NCBI GenBank assembly: GCA_031256015.1
Contig: JAIRRK010000157.1
Span: 1-14,116, forward strand
Length of the DNA stretch: 14,116 nt
Origin: Dysgonamonadaceae bacterium
Lineage (GTDB): Bacteria; Bacteroidota; Bacteroidia; Bacteroidales; Azobacteroidaceae
Reading direction: 5' to 3'
Shown here: positions 8,448 to 14,116 of the stretch, one piece after another
Numbering within the stretch: the stretch's first letter is position 1
Layout: each line of letters begins with the position of its first letter
Position numbers and translations under genes: made by a program
The notes under the pieces: model-generated
Databases searched by the model: none
Told to the model about the DNA's origin: nothing
Seen by the model: only the letters and a program-made list of their open reading frames with translations

Positions 8448-9152
8448 ATGAATTATGCTGTCATTGCTGCCGGTGAAGGCTCACGCTTAGTGGAAGAAGG
8501 GATAAAACTCCCTAAACCTCTTGTTGAATTGGCAGGAACTCCCTTGATTAAGCGATTAATTGATATCTTTATTCGTAATAATGCCGAATCGATCAGCATC
8601 ATCGTGAATGAGGAAATGACGTCCGTGCAAGAATACATCAACCGAATCAATATTCCCGTACCTTTACATCTCGTCATAAAATCAACTCCCGGATCGATGC
8701 ACAGTTTCTTTGAATTAAGTCCGTATTTGAAAAAAGGTAAATTTTGTTTGACAACCGTCGATACCATCTTTCGGGAAAAGGATTTTTCAAACTTTATTCG
8801 TTGTTTCGAAAATAACTCGACGGATGAAGGAATGATGGCCGTGACCGACTTTGTTGATGACGAAAAGCCTCTATATGTTTCCGTTGATGAAGCAACAATG
8901 ACCATTAACGGCTTTTTCGATACAACGGACGGAAGTTATAAATACATATCAGGAGGGATTTATTGTTTGACTCCCAAAGCAATCGATACGTTAAACAGTT
9001 GCATGAAAGAAGGAATTGTGAGAATGCGGAACTATCAAAGAAAATTAATATCGGATAATTTGAAATTGAAAGCTTACCCTTTCAATAAAATTATCGACGT
9101 GGATCATGCCGAAGATATTCTCAAAGCAGAACAATTTCTCAACGACAAATGA
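8448..9152 (+). CDS. Nucleotidyltransferase, possibly inositol-1-phosphate cytidylyltransferase
   Basis: This 234-residue protein is a GT-A-fold NTP transferase. It has the nucleotide-binding loop AAGEGSRL (7-14), the PKPLVEL segment with Lys23 (22-28), a metal-binding Asp105 in TTVDT, and the C-terminal IDVDHAEDI with Asp217 and Asp219, which ends many such enzymes. These enzymes join a phosphorylated sugar or alcohol to an NTP with release of pyrophosphate. Size and the C-terminal DVD-x-x-ED pattern resemble the inositol-1-phosphate cytidylyltransferase part of archaeal enzymes. With a CDP-alcohol transferase two genes on and inositol-phosphate synthase nearby, CTP plus inositol 1-phosphate to CDP-inositol is a reasonable guess. 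Other substrates, such as choline phosphate or a sugar phosphate, cannot be excluded. It starts 3 nt after the PdxA-like stop. Confidence 0.8.
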   Translation: MNYAVIAAGEGSRLVEEGIKLPKPLVELAGTPLIKRLIDIFIRNNAESISIIVNEEMTSVQEYINRINIPVPLHLVIKSTPGSMHSFFELSPYLKKGKFCLTTVDTIFREKDFSNFIRCFENNSTDEGMMAVTDFVDDEKPLYVSVDEATMTINGFFDTTDGSYKYISGGIYCLTPKAIDTLNSCMKEGIVRMRNYQRKLISDNLKLKAYPFNKIIDVDHAEDILKAEQFLNDK

Positions 9153-9159
9153 AAGGAAG
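9152..9159 (+). promoter_or_regulatory. Strong ribosome-binding site fixing the ATP-grasp start
   Basis: AAAGGAAG lies 6 nt before the ATG at 9166. Such clear Shine-Dalgarno sites are uncommon in this phylum, and it decides for this ATG over starts upstream inside the nucleotidyltransferase gene. Confidence 0.6.
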
Positions 9160-9165
9160 TGCAGA

Positions 9166-10026
9166 ATGAAAATCAAAATAACCGGAATCAGAAGAGGCAA
9201 TCAATATTCGCCTAATCATATAGGAAACGATGCTGCCATTTTTAATCTGACCACAGAATATTTAAAAACAAAAAATTGCGAAATAACTGAATATACGGAA
9301 GAAGAATTTCGTCAGGCAACCGTGGAAGCCGACTTAATCTTCAATATGGTGCGAAATACGCAATCCATCAAAAAGTTACAACAATTGGAAGATAAAGGGA
9401 TTAAGATTGTTAATTCGGGATATGGAATCGAAAATTGTACACGCGAAAAAATGACACGTTTGTTATTATCGAATAATATCCCCCACCCCACAAGCATAAT
9501 CGTTCGTACCGATAATCCGAATTTGAAGAATTTGGAATCATTGGAAAGTTCGTATTGTTGGATAAAACGCGGTGATTTTCATGCAATTCACAGAGAAGAC
9601 GTCACTTATGCACGTATGGGAGAAGAAGCTGAAAGCATCATAAAGGAATATTACCGGAGAGGAATACCCTCAGCCGTTATTAACGAACATTTAGACGGAG
9701 ACCTTGTTAAATTCTATGGAGTGGACGGAGAAGATTTCTTTTATTGGTTCTACCCGAACGATCTAAATCACAGTAAGTTCGGATTAGAACGAATCAACGG
9801 AAAATCAAAAGGTATTCCTTTCGATTTGAATGAATTGAAAAAAATTTGCAGTCGATCGGCTCAAGTTCTCGATATACGCATCTATGGAGGAGATTGTGTG
9901 GTTGATAAAAATGGAAACATAAAAATCATTGACTTTAACGACTGGCCCAGCTTTGCTCCTTGTCGGAACGAAGCGGCCCCTCATATCGCTCAATGTATAT
10001 ACAAAATAGCAACCGGAAAGAATTAA
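9166..10026 (+). CDS. ATP-grasp protein of the inositol-lipid operon (kinase- or ligase-like)
   Basis: The 286-residue protein shows the ATP-grasp layout. An N-terminal pre-ATP domain (about 1-90) leads into CTREKMTRLLLSNNIPHP (91-108), the family's substrate-lid helix. A central ATP-binding part has the adenine/phosphate lysine Lys134 (WIKRGDFHA), then INEHLDGDLVKFYGVDG (172-188). Last is the metal-binding KIIDFNDWPSF (253-263) with Asp256 and Asn258. The enzyme should couple ATP hydrolysis to a phosphate transfer or a ligation. The same layout occurs in RimK-type ligases and in inositol polyphosphate 5/6-kinases, and the neighbours make an inositol-phosphate substrate attractive, but this is inference. 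It follows the nucleotidyltransferase by 13 nt and precedes the transferase by 15 nt. The start is ATG 9166, fixed by AAGGAAG. Confidence 0.75.
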   Translation: MKIKITGIRRGNQYSPNHIGNDAAIFNLTTEYLKTKNCEITEYTEEEFRQATVEADLIFNMVRNTQSIKKLQQLEDKGIKIVNSGYGIENCTREKMTRLLLSNNIPHPTSIIVRTDNPNLKNLESLESSYCWIKRGDFHAIHREDVTYARMGEEAESIIKEYYRRGIPSAVINEHLDGDLVKFYGVDGEDFFYWFYPNDLNHSKFGLERINGKSKGIPFDLNELKKICSRSAQVLDIRIYGGDCVVDKNGNIKIIDFNDWPSFAPCRNEAAPHIAQCIYKIATGKN

Positions 10027-10041
10027 ACAGCGAAAGAGATT

Positions 10042-10953
10042 ATGAATACCGAAAAACCATCCGGATATAAATCAACTCTGAAATCGGAGGATACGGAAGA
10101 ATTTATCGACATTTATTTTTACAGGCCGATCGGCTATCAATGGGCTCTTTTTTTTAAAAAGATTGGTGTGAGTCCCAATCAAATAACCATCGCCTCTATT
10201 TTTATCGGAATGGCCTCCGGTATTTGCTTTTACTTTGCTGATTTTTGGATCAATCTTTTAGGCGTATTTTTTCTTGTATGGGCCAACTCTTACGATAGTG
10301 CTGACGGACAATTAGCCCGAATGACCAATCAAAAATCGGCTTTGGGTCGCATCTTGGACGGAGCGTGCGGTGATTTTTGGTTCGCATCAATTTATATCGC
10401 TATTGTTCTTCGTTTATGGCCTCAATGGAGTTTCCCGATTCTTATCACTGCGTTGGTCGCAGGATATTCTCATTCCAAACAAGCAGCAATGGGCGACTAT
10501 TTTCGGAATATTCATCTTCTTTTTCTAAAAGGGAAAAACGGAAGTGAATTGGATAATTCGGCCGATTTGCGGAAAAAGTACTCCGGAATCAGTTGGACCA
10601 AACAACCTTTTATTAAATTTTTCGAACTTCTGTATCTCAATTATACAAAAGGACAAGAAAAATGGACTCCCAAAACACAGCAAATGCTACAGATAATAAG
10701 AGTACAATATAAAGGAATGGCTCCGGAATGGTTTATGAAAGAATTTAGACACAAAAGTAAACCGCTGTTGCCTTATACCAATATGCTCTCGTTTAATTTA
10801 AGAGCCATTGTGCTTTTTATCAGTGTATTAGTCGGTATTCCGTGGATTTATTTCGCATTCGAAATATCCGTGATGAATATCATGCTTTTGTATATGATTT
10901 ATAAATACGAAAAAATAAACAATCATTTCAGAAAAAAATTGGAGTACTCATGA
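10042..10953 (+). CDS. CDP-alcohol phosphatidyltransferase, likely phosphoinositol-lipid synthase
   Basis: This integral membrane enzyme transfers a phospho-group from a CDP-alcohol. The family motif is at residues 85-111: Asp85, Asp88, Gly89, Ala92-Arg93, Gly102, Asp106, then Asp111. Normally the last two Asp are four apart; here they are five apart and Gly110 takes the expected place. Hydrophobic segments flank it at about 46-66, 70-83, 112-125 and 130-142, with more at 252-272 and 275-287. The protein has 303 residues, against about 200 for many relatives, because a polar, aromatic-rich loop of about 80 residues (164-245) separates the helices. Nearby inositol-phosphate synthase suggests a phosphoinositol head group. 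Whether the activated partner is CDP-diacylglycerol or CDP-inositol is open. Its stop overlaps the HAD gene by 4 nt. Confidence 0.85.
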   Translation: MNTEKPSGYKSTLKSEDTEEFIDIYFYRPIGYQWALFFKKIGVSPNQITIASIFIGMASGICFYFADFWINLLGVFFLVWANSYDSADGQLARMTNQKSALGRILDGACGDFWFASIYIAIVLRLWPQWSFPILITALVAGYSHSKQAAMGDYFRNIHLLFLKGKNGSELDNSADLRKKYSGISWTKQPFIKFFELLYLNYTKGQEKWTPKTQQMLQIIRVQYKGMAPEWFMKEFRHKSKPLLPYTNMLSFNLRAIVLFISVLVGIPWIYFAFEISVMNIMLLYMIYKYEKINNHFRKKLEYS

Positions 10954-11675
10954 TAGATACGGAAAAAATAAAAGGAATCATTTTCGATTACGGTGCTACC
11001 ATCGACAGCAACGGCAAACATTGGGCCGAAGTTATTTGGGATGCCTATCTCGACAATCGTGTTCCTGTGAGTAAAGAGGCTTTTCGAAATGCTTATGTTT
11101 ATGCCGAACGTTATCTGGCCACTCATCCGGTTATTCAACCCGACTTTAATTTCAAAGATGTGCTTTCCGCCAAAATCGATTTACAAATAAATTGGTTAAA
11201 AGAAAACGATTTTTTAGCGGAAAACGATAAATCTTCGACATATTCTATTGCTGTTTCAAATCAATGTTATAACTTTGTACGACTTGTATTGAAGAAGGCA
11301 ATCCCTGTGATACAGGCTTTAGCACTGAAATATCCTTTAGTCTTGGTATCCAATTTTTATGGAAACATCGAAACTGTCTTGAAGGATTTCAAGTTGGATT
11401 CTTACTTCAATCAAATAATTGAATCAGCGGTTGTAAAAATAAGAAAACCCGATCCGACAATCTTCCTGTTGGGCGTAAAAGCTCTGAATATGAAACCGGA
11501 AGAAGTGGTTGTAATCGGAGATTCTTATAAAAAAGATATTCTTCCGGCCCAATCATTGGGATGTCAAACCATTTGGATAAAAGGTCCGGCTTGGGAAGAC
11601 GAAAAACCGGAGGCAATGGCCGATTACATTATAACAGATTTCATGGAGTTGAATGATGTTTTGCTGTTAAAATAA
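10950..11675 (+). CDS. HAD-superfamily hydrolase, likely phosphatase of the inositol-lipid operon
   Basis: The 241-residue protein is a subfamily I HAD hydrolase with a helical cap (about 25-115). Motif I is FDYGATID with nucleophile Asp13; the usual second Asp two residues on is Gly15, a change also found in some active HAD phosphatases such as E. coli YihX. Motif II is Ser134 in LVLVSN, motif III is Lys166 in RKPDP, and motif IV is GDSYKKD with Asp191 and Asp196. It starts in an ATGA overlap with the transferase gene, so both are likely made together. The natural guess is removal of the extra phosphate from phosphatidylinositol phosphate, or of the phosphate from an inositol phosphate; the sequence does not tell which. 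No membrane segment is visible, so it acts in the cytoplasm or at the membrane surface. Confidence 0.82.
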   Translation: MIDTEKIKGIIFDYGATIDSNGKHWAEVIWDAYLDNRVPVSKEAFRNAYVYAERYLATHPVIQPDFNFKDVLSAKIDLQINWLKENDFLAENDKSSTYSIAVSNQCYNFVRLVLKKAIPVIQALALKYPLVLVSNFYGNIETVLKDFKLDSYFNQIIESAVVKIRKPDPTIFLLGVKALNMKPEEVVVIGDSYKKDILPAQSLGCQTIWIKGPAWEDEKPEAMADYIITDFMELNDVLLLK

Positions 11676-11910
11676 TCAGTACAGTTTTTTATTCAAAATA
11701 ATAAGGTAAAGTCATCGATTTTTCGTTCTAACAATGAATGTCGTTTGTGTGACAGGAAGCCCGGGTTGGGAGAATAAAATAAGACGAACTTTCAAGTGAA
11801 TTTATACCTGTTATATAGAGCTTTGCTTCACCTTTATCGTGAAACGGCTCCTTTCAGTTTAAAGGATTGCTGCGGGTTGCAGTGTATTTTAAAAAATTTA
11901 AAACAAAAAA
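11676..11910 (+). other. Leader of the inositol-phosphate synthase gene; no clear promoter or riboswitch seen
   Basis: This 235-nt gap is the longest in the window. It has no match to TAnnTTTG better than a few partial ones, no terminator hairpin with a T run, and only short stems (TTCAC 11827-11831 with GTGAA 11839-11843, and CTGC 11870-11873 with GCAG 11879-11882). The last 25 nt are A-rich, as is usual for well translated Bacteroidota genes. No terminator separates it from the HAD gene, so read-through from upstream is possible. Confidence 0.5.
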
Positions 11911-13206
11911 ATGGAAAAAGTAAAAGTACAAGAAGCCAAAGGAAGACTTGGCGTTTTATCGGTAGGTATTGGTGCTGTTGCCACCACTTTCATGGCAGGA
12001 ACTTTAATCACTCGCAAAGGATTAGGTACTCCTGTGGGTTCAATCACTCAATTAGCAACCATACGATTGGGGAAAAGAGCAGAAAATCGTTTCCCTAAAA
12101 TTAAAGACATCGTCCCCTTGGCTGATTTAAACGACATCGTATTCGGAGGATGGGACATTTTTGAGGACAATGCGTATGAAGCAGCCAAACATGCCGAAGT
12201 TTTAACAGCAGAAGATCTCGGCAAAGTAAAAGAGGAGCTAGCTGCTATCAAACCCATGAAAGCCGTATTTGACCAGGATTTCGTTAAACGCTTACACGGA
12301 ACTTGGGTGAAATCGGCTCCAACCAAATGGGAACTTGCCGAACAACTGAAGCAAGATATTCAAAACTTTAAAGAACAAAACAATTGCGATCGGATTGTGG
12401 TTATCTGGTGTGGAAGTACCGAAGTTTTCACTCCTTTGAGTGATGTGCACAAATCATTAGCCGCTTTTGAAAAAGGATTAAAGGAAAATCACAAAGATAT
12501 TGCTCCTTCCAATATTTATGCTTATGCTTGTGTTTCTATGGGAATACCTTACATCAATGGTGCACCTAACTTAACCGTAGATATTCCGGCTATGTGGGAA
12601 TTGGCTCAAAAAACCGATACTCCCATTTGCGGAAAAGATTTCAAAACCGGACAAACCATGCTGAAAACAGTGCTTTCTCCGATGTTGAAAACACGTATGC
12701 TGGGATTAAACGGTTGGTTCTCTACAAATATTTTAGGAAATCGCGACGGAGAAGTTTTGGACGATCCGGGATCTTTCAAAACAAAAGAAGAATCGAAACT
12801 TTCCGTAATCGACAACATCCTGCAACCGGATTTGTATCCTGAGTTATACGGAAATGTTTACCATAAAGTTCGTATCAACTACTATCCGCCCCGCAAAGAT
12901 AATAAAGAAGGTTGGGATAATATCGACTTGTTCGGATGGTTGGGATATCCCATGCAAATGAAAGTGGATTTTCTTTGCCGCGATTCTATCCTGGCTGCTC
13001 CGCTTTGTTTGGATTTGGTGTTATTTACCGATTTGGCAAAACGAGCCGGAATGAACGGAATACAAGATTGGCTGTCGTTCTACTTCAAGAGCCCGATGCA
13101 TGAGCCGAACAAAATTGCGGAACATGATTTATTTATTCAATATGTGAAATTAAAAAATACTCTTCGCCAAATGATCGGTGAAGAAACAATTGATTTTATT
13201 GATTAA
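11911..13206 (+). CDS. ino1: Myo-inositol-1-phosphate synthase
   Basis: This enzyme converts glucose 6-phosphate to L-myo-inositol 1-phosphate in an NAD-dependent, redox-neutral ring closure, feeding inositol-lipid synthesis. The 431-residue protein has an N-terminal Rossmann loop GIGAVATT (19-26), the VVIWCGSTE segment (163-171), the GKDFKTGQTMLKT motif (241-253) with catalytic-region lysines, LGNRDGEVLDDP (275-286) and KEESKLSVIDNIL (292-304), all in the usual order. Length fits the bacterial and archaeal-like form, shorter than the eukaryotic one of about 510-550. The ATG at 11911 follows an A-rich leader and starts just before the Rossmann strand. It stands apart from the five-gene operon by 235 nt and is closed by the hairpin at 13227, so it may be transcribed on its own. 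Confidence 0.95.
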   Translation: MEKVKVQEAKGRLGVLSVGIGAVATTFMAGTLITRKGLGTPVGSITQLATIRLGKRAENRFPKIKDIVPLADLNDIVFGGWDIFEDNAYEAAKHAEVLTAEDLGKVKEELAAIKPMKAVFDQDFVKRLHGTWVKSAPTKWELAEQLKQDIQNFKEQNNCDRIVVIWCGSTEVFTPLSDVHKSLAAFEKGLKENHKDIAPSNIYAYACVSMGIPYINGAPNLTVDIPAMWELAQKTDTPICGKDFKTGQTMLKTVLSPMLKTRMLGLNGWFSTNILGNRDGEVLDDPGSFKTKEESKLSVIDNILQPDLYPELYGNVYHKVRINYYPPRKDNKEGWDNIDLFGWLGYPMQMKVDFLCRDSILAAPLCLDLVLFTDLAKRAGMNGIQDWLSFYFKSPMHEPNKIAEHDLFIQYVKLKNTLRQMIGEETIDFID

Positions 13207-13226
13207 TTTGTTCAGAACAGATGTTT

Positions 13227-13274
13227 TCAGGCGGATTATTACGGATAAAAATCGTTTTAATCCGCCTGATTTGT
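13227..13274 (+). terminator. Terminator after the inositol-phosphate synthase gene
   Basis: TCAGGCGGATTA (13227-13238) and TAATCCGCCTGA (13258-13269) form a perfect 12-bp stem. An inner ACGGAT/ATCGT pairing adds to it. A short T-rich tail follows. It lies 20 nt after the stop codon and separates this gene from the acyltransferase. As a palindrome it could act on either strand. Confidence 0.85.
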
Positions 13275-13311
13275 GTGTTACACCCATTGATTATGCAACA
13301 AAAGAGGTGTT

Positions 13312-13319
13312 TATGTTCG
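13312..13319 (+). promoter_or_regulatory. Possible -7 promoter box for the acyltransferase gene
   Basis: TATGTTCG is one base from TAnnTTTG and lies 19 nt before the ATG at 13339. An ATTG at 13286-13289 is 22 nt upstream, a little farther than the usual -33 spacing. Its position after a terminator supports an independent promoter. Confidence 0.35.
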
Positions 13320-13338
13320 CAAATTTTAATTGTTGATT

Positions 13339-14116
13339 ATGAAAGATCAGTTAGTTAGTTTAGAGTTTTTACAAAGCATCGCTCCCGTTTTCAAAAAATC
13401 GTACGGCCCGTTCCTTGCCAAAATGGTAATGAAAGTGTGCGGATTCGACAAAGTAAACAGAGTGTACGATTCGGCAAAATACAAAACCGGAACGGATATT
13501 GAAGACGCCATGATTGACGGAATAGGAATCACCCGCAGAGTGCATAACACAGAAGTACTCAAGCAGTTCGAGGGAAAACCTTTTATTACGGTCTCCAATC
13601 ACCCTTACGGACATATCGATGGCATTATGCTGATTGGTGAAGTTGCAAAAATACGACAAGATTTCAAAGTGATGGTTAACTGGATGTTGGGATTGGTCGA
13701 CATTATGGGAGATCATTTCATCGGAGTGAATCCTTACAGTTCCGGCACAGTAAAAAAATCAAGCTTGGAAGGTGTGAAAGAATGTATTGCGCATTTGAAA
13801 GGGGGGCATCCGCTCGGTTTCTTTCCGGCGGGAGCAGTTTCCAAAAATATCGGAGGGAACAAAGTAGAAGACAGAGAATGGCAGGAAGGTGTTATCAAAC
13901 TAATTCAAAAAGCTGAAGTTCCGATTATTCCGACCTACATTTCCGGTCAAAATTCATGGTTTTTTAATTTTCTGGATAAAATCGACTGGCGAATACGAAC
14001 CGTCCGCCTTTGCCATGAATTAGACACAAAAAAGGGAAAAACCATCCATCTGGTTTTCGGAGAACCCATTATGCCGGAAGAGCAAACCAAATACAAAGGA
14101 ACAAAAGAATTAGGCC
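13339..14116 (+). CDS. PlsC-type acyltransferase (hemolysin-like), 3' end beyond the window
   Basis: The reading frame is open from ATG 13339 to the window edge, giving 259 codons without a stop, so the C terminus is missing. It belongs to the lysophospholipid acyltransferase superfamily in its Bacteroidota form. The catalytic block is SNHPYGHIDG (86-95), with His88 and Asp94 spaced one residue wider than the classical H-x4-D. The second block FPAGAVS (162-168) stands for FPEG, and PIIPTYISGQNSWFF (195-209) is the usual downstream strand. Such enzymes move an acyl chain to a lipid or amine acceptor. Bacteroides N-acyl-glycine-type lipid enzymes carry a related domain, so either a glycerolipid or an amino-acid lipid product is possible. 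The terminator at 13227 suggests it is not part of the inositol transcript. Confidence 0.8.
   Translation, partial: MKDQLVSLEFLQSIAPVFKKSYGPFLAKMVMKVCGFDKVNRVYDSAKYKTGTDIEDAMIDGIGITRRVHNTEVLKQFEGKPFITVSNHPYGHIDGIMLIGEVAKIRQDFKVMVNWMLGLVDIMGDHFIGVNPYSSGTVKKSSLEGVKECIAHLKGGHPLGFFPAGAVSKNIGGNKVEDREWQEGVIKLIQKAEVPIIPTYISGQNSWFFNFLDKIDWRIRTVRLCHELDTKKGKTIHLVFGEPIMPEEQTKYKGTKELG

Noticed and set aside
8453..8905. A 150-codon open frame on the - strand opposite the nucleotidyltransferase gene
   Set aside because: It is fully antisense to a gene with clear motifs, has no recognisable domain, and its composition mirrors the coding strand.
9106..9165. A longer N terminus for the ATP-grasp protein
   Set aside because: It would overlap the nucleotidyltransferase gene and add a polar tail unlike the family. 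The AAGGAAG site fixes the start at 9166.
8448..10953. Synthesis of di-myo-inositol phosphate, the heat-protective solute made by similar enzyme pairs in thermophiles
   Set aside because: The host looks like an ordinary Bacteroidales, where inositol lipids are the known product, and the HAD and ATP-grasp genes fit lipid head-group work better. It is not excluded biochemically.
11796..12098. A 100-codon open frame overlapping the start of inositol-phosphate synthase
   Set aside because: Its second half lies out of frame in the synthase gene, and the Cys/His-rich product comes from that shift. No start signal or domain supports it.
13369..13716. Open frames on the - strand near the window end
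   Set aside because: They are shadows of the acyltransferase gene, whose + strand frame runs open to the edge with both catalytic blocks.
1..14116. CRISPR arrays, tRNA or rRNA genes, insertion sequences and phage genes
   Set aside because: No repeated spacers, tRNA-like cloverleafs, transposase motifs or terminal repeats were seen. Almost all of the window is accounted for by coding genes.

Overview
The window looks like chromosomal DNA from a member of the Bacteroidota, most likely the order Bacteroidales. The reasons are the protein families (a lipoprotein-type LptC, a GldE-like CorC protein, a large PpiD/SurA-like foldase, Bacteroidales-type RlmN and PdxA), the A-rich leaders with few Shine-Dalgarno sites, and several TAnnTTTG-type -7 promoter boxes. 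All supported genes lie on the + strand and are tightly packed. The genus cannot be told from the sequence alone.

Region 1 (1-6218) is a housekeeping and envelope block: type III pantothenate kinase (coaX), an outer-membrane beta-barrel protein, LptC (overlapping the barrel gene by 28 nt), a CNNM/CBS/CorC membrane protein (overlapping lptC by 8 nt), and a PpiD/SurA-like periplasmic foldase. It closes with a strong hairpin terminator at 6175-6218. Region 2 (6299-7315) is rlmN.

Region 3 (7345-11675) starts at a good Bacteroidota promoter and runs without meaningful gaps through five genes: a PdxA-family protein, an IPCT-like nucleotidyltransferase, an ATP-grasp protein, a CDP-alcohol phosphatidyltransferase and a HAD hydrolase. 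After a 235-nt leader comes myo-inositol-1-phosphate synthase (11911-13206), closed by a perfect 12-bp hairpin. Together these look like an inositol-lipid locus: the synthase makes inositol 1-phosphate, the transferase puts a phosphoinositol group on a lipid, and the HAD enzyme removes a phosphate. Bacteroides thetaiotaomicron is known to make inositol lipids from a synthase-linked cluster. Here the extra nucleotidyltransferase and ATP-grasp protein suggest a variant route, perhaps through CDP-inositol.

Region 4 (13339 to the end) is a PlsC-type acyltransferase cut by the window edge.

The strongest unusual observation is that the PdxA-family protein heading the inositol operon lacks most residues that define 4-hydroxythreonine-4-phosphate dehydrogenase: one of three metal-binding histidines, the His-Thr substrate loop, and the Lys, Asn and Arg substrate contacts. 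The fold and two metal histidines remain. It is probably not a normal PdxA and may have been recruited to another reaction. The CDP-alcohol transferase also departs from the family signature (Asp-x4-Asp in place of Asp-x3-Asp) and has an unusual loop of about 80 residues.
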